64,000 bases of DNA from Hephaestia sp. MAHUQ-44 (GCF_023806085.1 NZ_JAMSLX010000009.1:1-64000), one strand, 5' to 3'. Positions 45,036-54,561 are shown, counted from the stretch's first letter. The notes: a model not told the origin generated them from the sequence alone. Made by a program: numbers and translations.

Positions 45036-45190
45036 ATGAAGCTCCCGCTCGTCCTGCGGCCGGAGCTTGCCCAGGCGCTTACCGAGTACAGAGACATATA
45101 TAATGAGCGCTATTCCGCCGGTGAGCCCCTTTCGGAATTGGCTATTCACATGCTCGCTACATTCCTCGTAGGTGACAGCGGCTTTGACGT
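45036..45190 (+). pseudogene. DUF2274-like fragment (conjugative-element type)
   Basis: MKLPLVLRPELAQALTEYRD then IYNERYSAGEPLSELAIHML and ATFLVGDSGF on the plus strand. The EPxxELxxxMLxxFLxxDxxF pattern resembles DUF2274 proteins that follow trbI in integrative conjugative elements. After GDSGF the sequence is unlike the family and runs into the IS3 leader; before the ATG it abuts broken xthA. If right, it is debris of a mobile element. Identification is tentative. Confidence 0.45.
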
Positions 45191-45263
45191 CCTCCCTGTT
45201 TTTTCATCCAGATTGAAGGTTAGGTTTCCGGCCTTGTGACGACGCCCGAGGAAGGAGCTGACG

Positions 45264-45530
45264 ATGAAGAAGACGAGGCACAGCGACGAGCAGATCGCGT
45301 ACGCGTTGAAGCAGGCGGAGACGGGCACGCCAGTGGCCGAGGAGATCCGGCGGATGGGGATTTCCGAACAGACGTTCTATCGCTGGAAGAAGGTATATGG
45401 CGGGCTCGGTGTCGGCGAACTGCAGCGACTGAAGCTACTCGAGGAGGAGAACCGCAAGCTCAAGCAGTTGGTCGCGGACCCGAGTCTGGACAAGCACATT
45501 CTGCAGGACGTTCTGTCAAAAAAGCTCTGA
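45264..45530 (+). CDS. IS3-family transposase OrfA
   Basis: 88 residues: helix-turn-helix DEQIAYALKQAETG and EEIRRMGISEQTFYRWKKVY, then a leucine-zipper GELQRLKLLEEENRKLKQLV. The end carries TCAAAAAAG; slipping back one base at AAAAAAG yields an OrfAB fusion reading LSKK-ALTPGRRREIV. GGAGGAAGGAG-like sequence (GAGGAAGGAG) precedes the ATG. Confidence 0.9.
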   Translation: MKKTRHSDEQIAYALKQAETGTPVAEEIRRMGISEQTFYRWKKVYGGLGVGELQRLKLLEEENRKLKQLVADPSLDKHILQDVLSKKL

Positions 45531-46163
45531 CGCCTGGGCGGCGGCGCGAGATCGTTGCGCACGTCCAGGCGTCCCAGGGCGTCAGCGAACGGCGCAGTTG
45601 CAAGGCGCTCGGCGTCGATCGCTCGTCGGTGCGCTACGTATCGCATCGACCAGATCAGGCGCCGCTCATGCTACGCATTCGTGATCTTGCCGCGACGCGG
45701 ACGCGATACGGCTACTTCAGGATCTATATCCTGCTTCGCAGGGAAGGATGGTTCGTGAACCACAAGCGTGTCTACCGGCTTTATCGTGACGATGGACTGA
45801 GCCTTCGGCTCAAGAGGCCCCGCCGCATCGTCAGCGCTGCCAACCGCGAGCGGCAACCTGCGGCATTGGCGGCGAACGATATGCGGTCGATGGATTTCTT
45901 CTCGGACGCGCTGTTCGACGGTCGGCGGCTGCGAGCGCTGACGGTGGTCGACGCGTTCACCCGGGAGGCGCTGGCGATCGATGTCGACCAGGGCATCAAG
46001 GGCGAGCAGGTGGTCGCGACGATGACGCGGATCGCGCCGTCCCGCGGGGCTCCCAGGACTATCCGGGTAGACAATGGGCCGGAGTTCATCTCGAAGGCGC
46101 TCGATCGCTGGGCGTACGAGAACGGTGTCACACTCGACTTCAGTCGGCCGGGCAAGCCGACGG
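45524..46163 (+). pseudogene. IS3-family transposase OrfB, truncated
   Basis: About 213 codons in the -1 frame after OrfA. The HTH_21-like region (LATRTRYGYFRIYILLRREG, VNHKRVYRLYRDDGLSLRLK) and part of the DDE integrase core remain: MDFFSD and VDNGPEFISKALDRW. The sequence ends at SRPGKPTD just before the expected IESFNG..RDE that holds the catalytic Glu. Without it the transposase is inactive. Confidence 0.85.
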
Positions 46164-46187
46164 ACACAGATGTTGTAGAAAAGCCTT

Positions 46188-47006
46188 TTATGCCGGTTGC
46201 GCCAATTTTCTTCCCGATCGAGGCTTCGCGCGCCATCGTGACGTGAAATCCCTGTACGCTTTCTCGGCGTCTTCGGTGCGCTGCCGCTCCCGCGCGCGAA
46301 GCTCGGGTTTGTTGTAGTCATATGCTGCGCCACGCTTCGCCGGCGTGGCGGGCAGGCCTGCTTTCAGCTGGATGCTCCGAAACTTCCGCGCCAGGAGGGC
46401 GGGTCGCACCCAGATGTAATCCGTGCCCTTGGTGAGCATGTGCCAGATGATCATGGCCAACTTGCGGGCTACGGCGACCGCGGCGATGTGTTGGCCGCGC
46501 TTTGCAGCGACCCTCTGGAAAAAGGCTCTCATCGGCCCTGGTGAGCGAGCTGCCGCCCAGGCTGCCTCGACCAGCATGCCACGCGCTTGCCCGCGGCCTT
46601 GCTTCGTGATGCGCCCATGATGAGCCGGCCCCTCGCCAGACTGGCGAACGCTGGGGTTCAGACCAAGGTAGCTGACCAGCTTGGTAGGGTCGGGAAAGCG
46701 TTCGATATCGCCGATCGCAGCGGCTACGCCGCAGACCACGGTCATATCCACGCCCGGCAATGTCATAAGCCGCCGGATCGTCGGGTCAGACATTGCTTCG
46801 CCGGCGATGCCGGCTTCAACCTCCTTGAGTGATGCTTCGACTACGTCGATCTGCGCCAGATGCCGTGACACGGCAGCTCGCTCATCATCGGGAAGATATT
46901 GCTGGCTCATCCATTTGCGACCGCTGATCCCGACCAGGTTACTGTGCGGGCAAGGCGGTATTAGATATGCATGCAAAATGGACTGGATGAGGTTCTTCAG
47001 GCGCAC
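46188..47006 (-). pseudogene. IS110-family transposase, N-terminus lost
   Basis: About 272 residues of the C-terminal half: RLKNLIQSILHAYLIPPCPH, then the Transposase_20 core LPGVDMTVVCGVAAAIGDIE, LVSYLGLNPSVRQSGEG with the catalytic Ser, and AVARKLAMIIWHML. The N-terminal RuvC-like DEDD domain is absent upstream of about 47006, although an open frame continues to 47285 with unrelated residues. The element is dead and abuts the IS3 remnant. 47007-47362 shows no other gene; a few AT-rich bases at 47286-47400. Confidence 0.8.
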
Positions 47007-47362
47007 AGGTCCGCTAGCACTGCGCAACATCCGCGCGCGTCCAATGCTCGAACGGCTGCATGTGGGCGACAGCACGGTCGAGCACAGTTCGGCCGATGTC
47101 GGGACGTCCCCAATCACGCGCGTGAGAAGGAACTGGGACTTGGTATAAATAGTACGCTCGTAGGAAAAGGGTTCCCACACTCGGGGCGCAACTCGTCGGA
47201 CCGCTCCTGCATTACTGCGTGAGGAAGGGAGACAGGTCACGAGTATCACCCTCCTTCCTGCGACCGTGCCAGGCTGGAGGCGCAAAAGTCATAATCTGAA
47301 TGGCATGTTCGAAGTCCGCGAAAACATTAGACAGTACATATTCGCCGCAGATCGGCGTATGA

Positions 47363-47506
47363 TGTAGAACTTATGTTCCGATATATCAGGATGTTGAAAT
47401 AAACCGTAACCGACTCGATCGCGCCGCACTGCCGGCATGCGGCGTCCGCGATCTTCGCGTGTCCGATGTCCGCGTCAACGACAAACCGCTCCGGGTGGTT
47501 GCCTGA
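47363..47506 (+). pseudogene. Possible C-terminal remnant of an unidentified protein
   Basis: The plus strand reads TYVPIYQDVEINRNRLDRAA then LPACGVRDLRVSDVRVNDKP and LRVVA to a stop at 47504. Alternating hydrophobic residues suggest beta-strands as in a C-terminal beta-sandwich. Family not recognised. Downstream of the IS110 remnant, it could be the end of a gene cut by island events. Confidence 0.3.
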
Positions 47507-47557
47507 TTCCGATCGGCAGGAAAACGGGCACGAAAAGCGGTTATTACCGAAGCGTGG

Positions 47558-48337
47558 TCATTCCGCGCAACAAGCCCTTGAGAGGAAGGAGTCGGCCGCC
47601 TGCGCACTCGCGACGATCGAGGCGAAGCTGCGGGCATCCCGGCTTGCGGCGCCGACGAGAACACCGGCGACACCGTCAATACCGAGAATGGCGGCGGCAT
47701 TCGCGGGATCGACCGAACCGCCATAGAGCACCGGTATCTGATAGCCTTGCGCACCATATATGCGGTGCAGAAATGCCCGGATCGTCGCGTGCATCGCTGC
47801 GATCTCGCACGGCTCGGCCGCACGACCGGCACCGATCGCCCAAATGGGCTCATAAGCGATCGCGAGCTTGCCCCCCCCCGGATCGTCATCGAGCGCCTCG
47901 GCCAATTGACGACACACATAATCGGCGGCGCGGTCGCGTTCTTCGGCCGGTTCGCCGATGCACAGGATCGGTCGGAGGCCGCCGGCCCGAACACCGCGCA
48001 GCTTGGCGCGTACATCGGCGTCCCGCTCACCGCAGAGCCGGCGCCGCTCGCTATGCCCCACCAGCACGATCGACGCCCCCGCCTCGCGCAACAGGCTCGC
48101 CGATACGCAGCCGGTATACGCACCCTCGCGCTCGGCGTGGCAATCCTGGGCGCCGATCATCAGATCTGGCGCACGCGCCACCGCCACATCGATCAGCGTC
48201 GCGGGAAGACACAAGGCAAGCTGCACTTCGGGATGCGCGCGCGCGACCGTGGCAATGGCGTCGATTTCGGGCAACGCGCTGCGCGGGCCCCACATCTTCC
48301 AGTTGCCGACGACCAGCGGCGGCATCGTATCAGCCAT
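47558..48337 (-). CDS. tpiA: Triose-phosphate isomerase
   Basis: 259 residues, complete TIM barrel. GNWKMWG near the N-terminus (catalytic Lys), GHSERRRLCGE (catalytic His), AYEPIWAIGAGRAAEP (catalytic Glu) and VLYGGSVDPANA are all present. It interconverts DHAP and glyceraldehyde 3-phosphate. In a standard genome tpiA is elsewhere, so this may be a second copy serving inositol catabolism, which yields DHAP. It overlaps the acid phosphatase stop by 8 bases, so it is last in the phytase-phosphatase-tpiA operon. Confidence 0.93.
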   Translation of the reverse strand: MADTMPPLVVGNWKMWGPRSALPEIDAIATVARAHPEVQLALCLPATLIDVAVARAPDLMIGAQDCHAEREGAYTGCVSASLLREAGASIVLVGHSERRRLCGERDADVRAKLRGVRAGGLRPILCIGEPAEERDRAADYVCRQLAEALDDDPGGGKLAIAYEPIWAIGAGRAAEPCEIAAMHATIRAFLHRIYGAQGYQIPVLYGGSVDPANAAAILGIDGVAGVLVGAASRDARSFASIVASAQAADSFLSRACCAE

Positions 48338-49658
48338 CGGTGTTCGCTGCCTTGGTACCAACGTCGCCGGCAGCGAGCTTGGCCGCGACGATCGCCTCAA
48401 AACGATCGAGCGGGCACAACACCGGCGCATCGGCGGGGCCGGTGCAGCCGGGGATCGTAATCTCCTGGCGGAAAGGCTGCTCGGCGCCGGTGAGCGGCAC
48501 TTGGTTGCGGAGTTGATCCATCGTCTGCGCGCGGAAGAAGGCGCGGACATAGTGCTTACCCGCGCCATCGCGCAGCAGCTCGAACCCCAGCGCGCCGCCC
48601 GGCGGCACATCGCCCGTCGGATAGCTCTCCACTTTCCAGTCGATATCGAGCAGCGCGCGAAGATCGGCGAGATTGGTATCGTGCCCGAAAAACAGCGCGA
48701 AACGCGGGCCGTCCGAGCCGGCATTGAGCGTCTCGACGATCCGGCGCATCAGCGGCCCGGCGGCGGTCGCATTCACATAGTCGGACCCATTCTCGTAATG
48801 GAATTTGATCGGGTGGAAACGCAGTAGCGTCTCGATCTGATCGCGCGTCACTCTGCCCCAGCCGACCTTATCCATCGGCATGCCTTCAAGATATTCGAGC
48901 AGGAAGGTCTGGCTTGCGGTCGAGCCGATGTCGAGCGGACCGATCAGGTCGGGGCGGTCATGCTTCTTCTCGACGAGGGCGGTCGGAAGATCGGGGAGCG
49001 TGCAGCCGGCCCGCGCGCCATCTTCTTGGCAGCGTGGCGGCGCGCAACAATTGAGCACATTCTGGAGCAGGGCAACCAGATCCGCGTCCTGCGCCACTTC
49101 CGCCGCAATCCCGCCGGCAGGCGCCAGTCCAAGTGCCTGACTGTAGGCGAGATGCCCGTCGAAACTATTTTTGCCGAGCGTGGGCGGGTGGAACAGGATA
49201 TCTCCCTCCTCGACCGCGGGATGCGTCACCGCGATTGAGCAGCCGGGTACGAACTGCGCGACATAGGATTCGCCGGTTTTATAGGCTCGCTGCTTCCAGC
49301 TTGCCTCGGCCGTGATCGCACCGGTTGGCGGGCAACCGCTGCCGGGCAACAATCCCGCCTCGACATAGCGTGCCCGATCGGCAGCGCCGAGCAGGCCCAC
49401 GCCCTGCGCGCCGCGCGGCGTCAACAACCCTATATCGACCGGCCACTCGGGCCACGGATCGGCGGCATAGCCCTCGGGGATCGCCGGGGCCTTGGTCGGC
49501 GGGCGGATGCCATGGCGCATCACGAAAGTGACACGTTCGATCGTGTATTGCCCTGCTGGATTATCCTGTGCCGATCCCAACGAACAGGCGGAGAGCGCCA
49601 ATACCGCCGCCGACGCACCGACGCACAGAAAACGGGAAAAGGGGGCGAAACTGGTCAT
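48330..49658 (-). CDS. Histidine acid phosphatase (AppA/Agp-like phytase candidate)
   Basis: 442 residues, exported: signal sequence with a lipobox-like LSAC at residues 22-25. The catalytic RHGIRPP motif is at 48-54 (His nucleophile H49) and the HD proton donor at about residues 326-327 (FFGHDTN). Several Cys pairs suggest disulfides. Members release phosphate from phytate, glucose-1-phosphate or similar esters; here it lies between a beta-propeller phytase and tpiA, so phytate or its partly dephosphorylated products are the likely substrate. ATG at 49658; the longer frame upstream is spurious. Confidence 0.87.
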   Translation of the reverse strand: MTSFAPFSRFLCVGASAAVLALSACSLGSAQDNPAGQYTIERVTFVMRHGIRPPTKAPAIPEGYAADPWPEWPVDIGLLTPRGAQGVGLLGAADRARYVEAGLLPGSGCPPTGAITAEASWKQRAYKTGESYVAQFVPGCSIAVTHPAVEEGDILFHPPTLGKNSFDGHLAYSQALGLAPAGGIAAEVAQDADLVALLQNVLNCCAPPRCQEDGARAGCTLPDLPTALVEKKHDRPDLIGPLDIGSTASQTFLLEYLEGMPMDKVGWGRVTRDQIETLLRFHPIKFHYENGSDYVNATAAGPLMRRIVETLNAGSDGPRFALFFGHDTNLADLRALLDIDWKVESYPTGDVPPGGALGFELLRDGAGKHYVRAFFRAQTMDQLRNQVPLTGAEQPFRQEITIPGCTGPADAPVLCPLDRFEAIVAAKLAAGDVGTKAANTDG

Positions 49659-49686
49659 CACGCTGTTCCTTCGTTCAGAGTGGTCG

Positions 49687-51753
49687 TCACCGTTGCTCGA
49701 GCTTGAGCGCGGCGGCGATGTCGCTCCAGCGCACGATCTTGAAATTCTGCGTGTCGCCGGGAAGCACGTTGCGGCCGTCCTGCGCGACCATCGCTCCGTG
49801 TTCGAAGCCGGGCCCGAGATTGGCGCTGCTGACGTCGAGCCCGTCGGTTTCCGAGATGCCGTCGATCCCCGCCGCGCCGTCAGCGACGACCGCGAACGAG
49901 CCGCGATAGGTGTTGGCGCCCTGCCGATCGTAGACGGCATAGCTGTTATTGCCCTGGCTCGAGATGACCAGATAGCCCTTGCCGCCGCCGAGATCGTAGA
50001 GCGAAATGCCCTCGAGATCGTCCTTGAGCGCGGGATTACGCTCGACCGAATCGACCAGCCGCGGCGTTGCCGCACCGCCGGGCTCGGCATCGAAACGCCA
50101 CAATGCGACATCCTCTTCGGCGATATAGACCACGCCTGCCGCATCATCGGCGACGCAGCCTTCGGTCTGCGACCCGAGCTTGAGATCGCGGACCTGGCGC
50201 AACGCAGCCTTGCCGCCGGGGCGTGCGACGACCTCCCACTGGCGGTTGAGCCCGTCGGGATCGCTCGCAAAGACGAAGGTGCGCCCATTCCTGGCGCTGC
50301 GATACATGCACAACCCATAGGGATCGGAAAGACCGGATGGCTGGACGCCATCGGCGATATCGACGAGCTTGCGCGCCTTGGTGTCGAGCATGAAGATCCC
50401 GATCGCCTTGCGCGTGCGATCGGTCGCGGTCACCAGCACGATCGGCTTGCCGTCGCGCATGAAACCGGTGCGCAGATCGACATTGTTCATCTTGCCGACC
50501 GGCGCAAAGTCCACGACAGCGCCCTTCATGTCGTAAAGATAGAGCCCGGCCTTCTTGTCGGTCGCGACGATCAGGCTTGCGGCGGGATCGTCGGGATTGG
50601 CCCAGATCGCGGGATCGTCGGCGGCGTCACCCGGGCTTTTGACCGGGACGGTTTCGACGCGCGCGGAAACGACAGGAAAGCGCGGCTCAAGCGGCGTCGG
50701 CGCGGGCTCCGTGCCGGGATCGCGGCCAAGCGCGCTCGCGACATCGGCCATCGAGACGAGTTGATAGGTCGATCCGCCGGGCGCATCCTCGTCGGCCGCG
50801 ACCAGCACGCCGTTCGGGAAACGCGCCCCGAGCGGCGCGGCGGTGGCGAACAGGCCACCCGGCTCCGCGACCGGCGCGCCGCCCGCACCGGTGAGCGACA
50901 CCGCGCCCAGCCAGCGATCATCCTGCGCGCGATCGTAGAGGAAAACGCGCCCGGCGCTCGCGTCGGATGCGATCAGCCAGTTGGCGCTTGGCCCGCCATC
51001 ATAGAGCGCGACGCCCCCCACCTCCTCGCTGATCTGGCCGAGCCGGGCCGCGTCGACCAGCGTCGGCGCGATCTCGGCTTCGGGATCGGCGTCGAACCGC
51101 CAGATGCCGACCGCCTCCTCCGCGATGTAAAGAGCGCCATTGCGATCGTCGGCGACGCAATGCTTGGCTTCGGAGGCGAGGTTGAACTGCCGTGCCTGGC
51201 GGGCGTCGACCTCGCCGTCGGCGGTCGTAAAGACGAGTTGCTGGTCGATCCGGCCGCCCTCACCCACCGCGACAGCGTAAAAATTGCCGTCCTGTGCGCT
51301 GCGCCAAAGGCACACGTCCTCGACCGCGAAGCCCAGCGGGACCGCGCGCGCGCCAATCTCGGTGAGCGCACCGTCTCGATACGCAAAGAAGCGCAGGCTG
51401 TTGTTCGTGGTTTCGGCCACGACCGCAAGCGTGATCGCCTGCCCGCCGAGCATGAAGCCGGCACGCGTATCGATCCCCGTGGCTTCACCGGCCGGCGCGA
51501 CGCCGGTTCGCACCCCATCGAGCCGATACGCCTCGATGCCCGCCAGTTCCGCCGTGCCGAGCACGCGGGCGCGCGCCGCATCGTCGGCATCGGCGATCAC
51601 CGCGATATTAGCGCCGCCCTGCGCCGTCGGCTGAGTCGCGCCGACCGCCGCGACGCTCGGCACCGGCGCCGCCGTGGCCTGCCCCGACGCCGATACCGGC
51701 AGTGCCATCAATGCCAGCGCCGAGCTTGCCTGAAACCAGATGGATATCCGCAC
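49687..51753 (-). CDS. Dual-domain beta-propeller phytase
   Basis: 688 residues with a signal peptide (cut near ALPVSASGQA). Two tandem beta-propeller-like domains: an N-terminal one (about 45-345) with diverged motifs and a C-terminal one (about 350-688) with the phytase signature DDPAIW at 378-383 followed by DKKAGLYLYD, GLCMYRS and TEGCVADDAAGVVYIAEEDV. Paired blocks repeat in both halves (EAKHCVADDRNGALYIAEE against TEGCVADDAAGVVYIAEED). It removes phosphates from inositol hexakisphosphate with Ca2+. GTG start at 51753 with AAGGGAG upstream. First gene of the minus-strand operon, divergent from the TonB receptor. Confidence 0.93.
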   Translation of the reverse strand: MRISIWFQASSALALMALPVSASGQATAAPVPSVAAVGATQPTAQGGANIAVIADADDAARARVLGTAELAGIEAYRLDGVRTGVAPAGEATGIDTRAGFMLGGQAITLAVVAETTNNSLRFFAYRDGALTEIGARAVPLGFAVEDVCLWRSAQDGNFYAVAVGEGGRIDQQLVFTTADGEVDARQARQFNLASEAKHCVADDRNGALYIAEEAVGIWRFDADPEAEIAPTLVDAARLGQISEEVGGVALYDGGPSANWLIASDASAGRVFLYDRAQDDRWLGAVSLTGAGGAPVAEPGGLFATAAPLGARFPNGVLVAADEDAPGGSTYQLVSMADVASALGRDPGTEPAPTPLEPRFPVVSARVETVPVKSPGDAADDPAIWANPDDPAASLIVATDKKAGLYLYDMKGAVVDFAPVGKMNNVDLRTGFMRDGKPIVLVTATDRTRKAIGIFMLDTKARKLVDIADGVQPSGLSDPYGLCMYRSARNGRTFVFASDPDGLNRQWEVVARPGGKAALRQVRDLKLGSQTEGCVADDAAGVVYIAEEDVALWRFDAEPGGAATPRLVDSVERNPALKDDLEGISLYDLGGGKGYLVISSQGNNSYAVYDRQGANTYRGSFAVVADGAAGIDGISETDGLDVSSANLGPGFEHGAMVAQDGRNVLPGDTQNFKIVRWSDIAAALKLEQR

Positions 51754-51948
51754 GACTCGTCTCCCTTATGGCCTGTCTGGCAGCCGTTTCGGCCGCTCAA
51801 TGTCTTGCAACTCTATCCGCCGACGACATAAATGCAAGGTCAATTCTATTTAGCTTGTAATTTAGAAAATTCCATCCATACTGAATCGCGATCGAATAAT
51901 GCCGCGAGTCGAAAACCGGCCGCGCCATCAAAGAGGGAGGGGGGAAGG
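51754..51948. promoter_or_regulatory. Divergent promoter region, phytase / TonB receptor
   Basis: 195 bases between the divergent phytase and TonB receptor genes. The middle (about 51830-51900) is clearly more AT-rich than the surroundings (TTAGCTTGTAATTTAGAAAA). I looked for a PhoB box pattern (CTGTCAT direct repeats) and saw none with confidence. Both genes probably start here, as expected for co-regulated phytate uptake. Confidence 0.55.
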
Positions 51949-54498
51949 ATGATCACTTCCACGCTGAGACTGACGTTTCGTATGTGCCTGCTGAGTTCGA
52001 CGCTGCTCGGCGTCCAGCCGGCGCTGGCCCAGGCCCAGATCGACGACCAGAATGTGGACGGTGAGATCGTCGTCACCGGCCGGAGAGCCGCCGATCGCGC
52101 TGCGCTCGAGGCCAAGCGCGAGGCGTCGGGGCAGATCAGCCAGGTGCGCGCGGATGACGTCGGGCGCCTTCCCGACCAGAACGTGGCGGAAACGCTGCGT
52201 CGCTTGCCCGGCCTCAGTGTTGCCAACGATCAGGGTGAGGGGCGCTATCTCACCGTGCGCGGCGTGTCGCCCGATCTGCTCAACGTCACGCTCAACGGCC
52301 AGACCGCCGCGGCGCCCGAACCCGACTCGCGCCAGGTGAAGCTCGACGACATTCCCTCGGGATTGATCGGCGCGGTGACGGTGGTGAAGACTCTCACGCC
52401 CGATCTCGACGCGAACGCGATCGCCGGCAGCGCGAATATCGAAACGGTGAATGCGTTCGATCGCCGAAAGACGTTCGTCACCGCAACCGGGGCCGTCGGT
52501 TACAATCGTCTGGGGAAAACGCACCCGGTCGAGGGCGACATATCGTTCGGCACACTGTTCGGGCCGGACAAGCAGTTCGGCATCGTCCTTGCGGCGAATT
52601 ATTCGAAGCGCACGATCGAATCGCAAAACGCGCAATCGGGCGGTCATTGGGATGTGGTCAACGGCGTCGACGTTCCGCTTGAGAACACGCTGCGCCAATA
52701 CCATATCGTCCGCGAGCGCACCGGGCTGGTCGCCAATCTCGATTGGCGTCCTACTGATGCTGTGCGCACTTATGTCCGAATGCTCTATTCCAAATTTTCC
52801 GATCGGGAGGACCGGTTTGGTTTCAGCGTCGAGCCGGACGACGACACGATCTTCGATCAGACGGCGACCACCGGCAGGTTCGGCGATGCCGAAGCCGCGC
52901 GCGATCTGAAGTTCCGGCGCGAGGACACCTCGTCGTTCAGTACCACGGTGGGCGGCGAGTTCGATATCGGGGAAAGCCTGCTCAGCGTCGAGGCGGGCTA
53001 TACCCGCGCGACCAAGCGTGACCCGCATCGCACCGAATGGAGCTTCGAGACCGACGGGTTCGACGGTTCCTATGACACGACCGGCATTTTCCCCCGATAT
53101 GCGGTAGGCGATGCCGCATACGATGCGGCCAATTACGAATTCGACGAGGTCGATTACGAGAACCGCCACGCCGTCGAGCAACTCTATCAGGGTCGGATCG
53201 ACTATCGCGCGCCGATCAGAATCGGCGATGATTCGACCATCAAATTCGGTGTCAAGGCAACGCAACGCAACAAGACCAACGATGAGGATGTCGACGTCTA
53301 CGACGGTTTCGACGGCGATCTGGTCCTCGCCGAGGTTCAAGGTACGCCGGTAGGCAGTATCTTCAGCGGTCGTTACGTCGTCGGCCCCCGGATCGACCCC
53401 GCGACCGCAGACGGGTTCTTCGACCAGAATTCGGACCGGTTCGAGATGGATGCCGAGGGAACGATCGGCGACAGCCTCGCCGCGGACTACCGCATCAAGG
53501 AGCGCATTCTCGCTGCCTATGCGATGACCACGCTCAAATTCGGAAACTTCACCGCGATCCCCGGCATCCGCGTCGAGAACACCAAAAGCAAATATGCGGC
53601 CAAGGCAGTGCTTGACACGCTTGTGCTCGGTGACCTCGGCAAGGATTACGACAGCTTCGGCAAGCAGCAATACACCGACTGGTTCCCTGGGCTCAACCTC
53701 CGTTATGATGTCGGGAGCAATCTCGTGCTGCGCGGCGCGATCACCCGCGCGATCGGCCGTCCGAACTACGAGCAGCTTGCGCCGACCGTCGTCGTCAACG
53801 TTAGCGACAACGAGGTCGAGATGGGCAATCCTGATCTCAGCCCGCTAATGTCCACCAACTACGATGTGGCCGCCGAATATTATATCGGCCGTGGCGGAGT
53901 GCTGAGCATCGCCGCGTTCTACAAGTCTATCTCCAATCCGATCTATTCGACCACGGTGGTCGAATCGGGCACCTTCGGAGGCCGCAATCTGACCGACGCG
54001 CAGGTCACCACCCCGGTCAACGCCGACAGCGCCAAGGTTAAAGGCATCGAGCTCAACGCCCAGATCGAGCTGGACTTCCTGCCCTCCCCGGTCGACGGCT
54101 TCACGCTCGGCGGCAGCATGACCTTCGTCGATTCGGAAGCGAAGGGCGTTCCCGGCCGTGCTGGCGAACGCCTGCCGCTCGCCAGCCAGTCGGATCGGGT
54201 CGGCTCGGCGTTCCTTTCCTATGAGAAGCACGGCTTTTCGGCGCGGGTCGCCTACACCTACCGCTCGGCCTATCTGCTCGAGCCCGGCGAAAGCACGTAT
54301 GACGATATTTATGTCGACAGCTTCAACCAGTGGGATGCGAAGATCGGCTATGAGGTTTCGAAGAACATCAAGGTCTTCTTCGAAGGCTCCAACCTCAACG
54401 ACGAACCGAACCGGATGTATCAGGGAATCCGGCAGCGCGTGGACGAGATCGAGCGCTATGGTTACTCGTTTCGTGCTGGGATGCAGCTCAGCTTCTAA
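51949..54498 (+). CDS. TonB-dependent receptor (phytate-locus)
   Basis: 849 residues. Signal peptide ends at about residue 27 (PALAQA), a TonB-box-like GEIVVTGRR follows, then the plug (VGRLPDQNVAETLRRLPGLS, LTVRGVSPDLLNVTLNG) and a 22-strand barrel ending in aromatic Phe. SD GGAGGGGGGAAGG precedes the ATG. Shares the promoter region with the phytase, suggesting uptake of phytate, inositol phosphate or a Ca/metal-phytate complex; the substrate is inferred from location only. Confidence 0.92.
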   Translation: MITSTLRLTFRMCLLSSTLLGVQPALAQAQIDDQNVDGEIVVTGRRAADRAALEAKREASGQISQVRADDVGRLPDQNVAETLRRLPGLSVANDQGEGRYLTVRGVSPDLLNVTLNGQTAAAPEPDSRQVKLDDIPSGLIGAVTVVKTLTPDLDANAIAGSANIETVNAFDRRKTFVTATGAVGYNRLGKTHPVEGDISFGTLFGPDKQFGIVLAANYSKRTIESQNAQSGGHWDVVNGVDVPLENTLRQYHIVRERTGLVANLDWRPTDAVRTYVRMLYSKFSDREDRFGFSVEPDDDTIFDQTATTGRFGDAEAARDLKFRREDTSSFSTTVGGEFDIGESLLSVEAGYTRATKRDPHRTEWSFETDGFDGSYDTTGIFPRYAVGDAAYDAANYEFDEVDYENRHAVEQLYQGRIDYRAPIRIGDDSTIKFGVKATQRNKTNDEDVDVYDGFDGDLVLAEVQGTPVGSIFSGRYVVGPRIDPATADGFFDQNSDRFEMDAEGTIGDSLAADYRIKERILAAYAMTTLKFGNFTAIPGIRVENTKSKYAAKAVLDTLVLGDLGKDYDSFGKQQYTDWFPGLNLRYDVGSNLVLRGAITRAIGRPNYEQLAPTVVVNVSDNEVEMGNPDLSPLMSTNYDVAAEYYIGRGGVLSIAAFYKSISNPIYSTTVVESGTFGGRNLTDAQVTTPVNADSAKVKGIELNAQIELDFLPSPVDGFTLGGSMTFVDSEAKGVPGRAGERLPLASQSDRVGSAFLSYEKHGFSARVAYTYRSAYLLEPGESTYDDIYVDSFNQWDAKIGYEVSKNIKVFFEGSNLNDEPNRMYQGIRQRVDEIERYGYSFRAGMQLSF

Positions 54499-54508
54499 TC
54501 CATCCCCT

Positions 54509-54544
54509 GCCCCGGCGCGTGCGTTCCACGCCGGGGCGTCTTTT
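54509..54544 (+). terminator. Rho-independent terminator-like hairpin after the TonB receptor
   Basis: GCCCCGGCG and CGCCGGGGC form a 9-bp GC stem around an 11-base loop, followed by GTCTTTT. It sits just after the receptor stop and 17 bases before the OPA transporter start, so it may reduce transcription into that gene rather than block it. Confidence 0.65.
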
Positions 54545-54561
54545 CCAGTCGCGCGCGGGGT

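Larger units (their letters stand above)
45240..46163 (+). mobile_element. IS3-family insertion sequence, 3' end lost
   Basis: Contains OrfA and most of OrfB with an A6 slippery site at 45518-45523. OrfB stops matching after GKPTD near 46161, so its right end and inverted repeat are absent. The left inverted repeat was not located with confidence; the IS-like leader (about 45190 onward, CCAGATTGAAGGTTAGG) may lie inside the element. It joins an IS110 remnant at 46164-46188. Confidence 0.8.

Noticed and set aside
51754..51948. PhoB box in the phytase/receptor promoter region
   Set aside because: Searched for CTGTCAT-like direct repeats; only weak partial matches, not enough to call.
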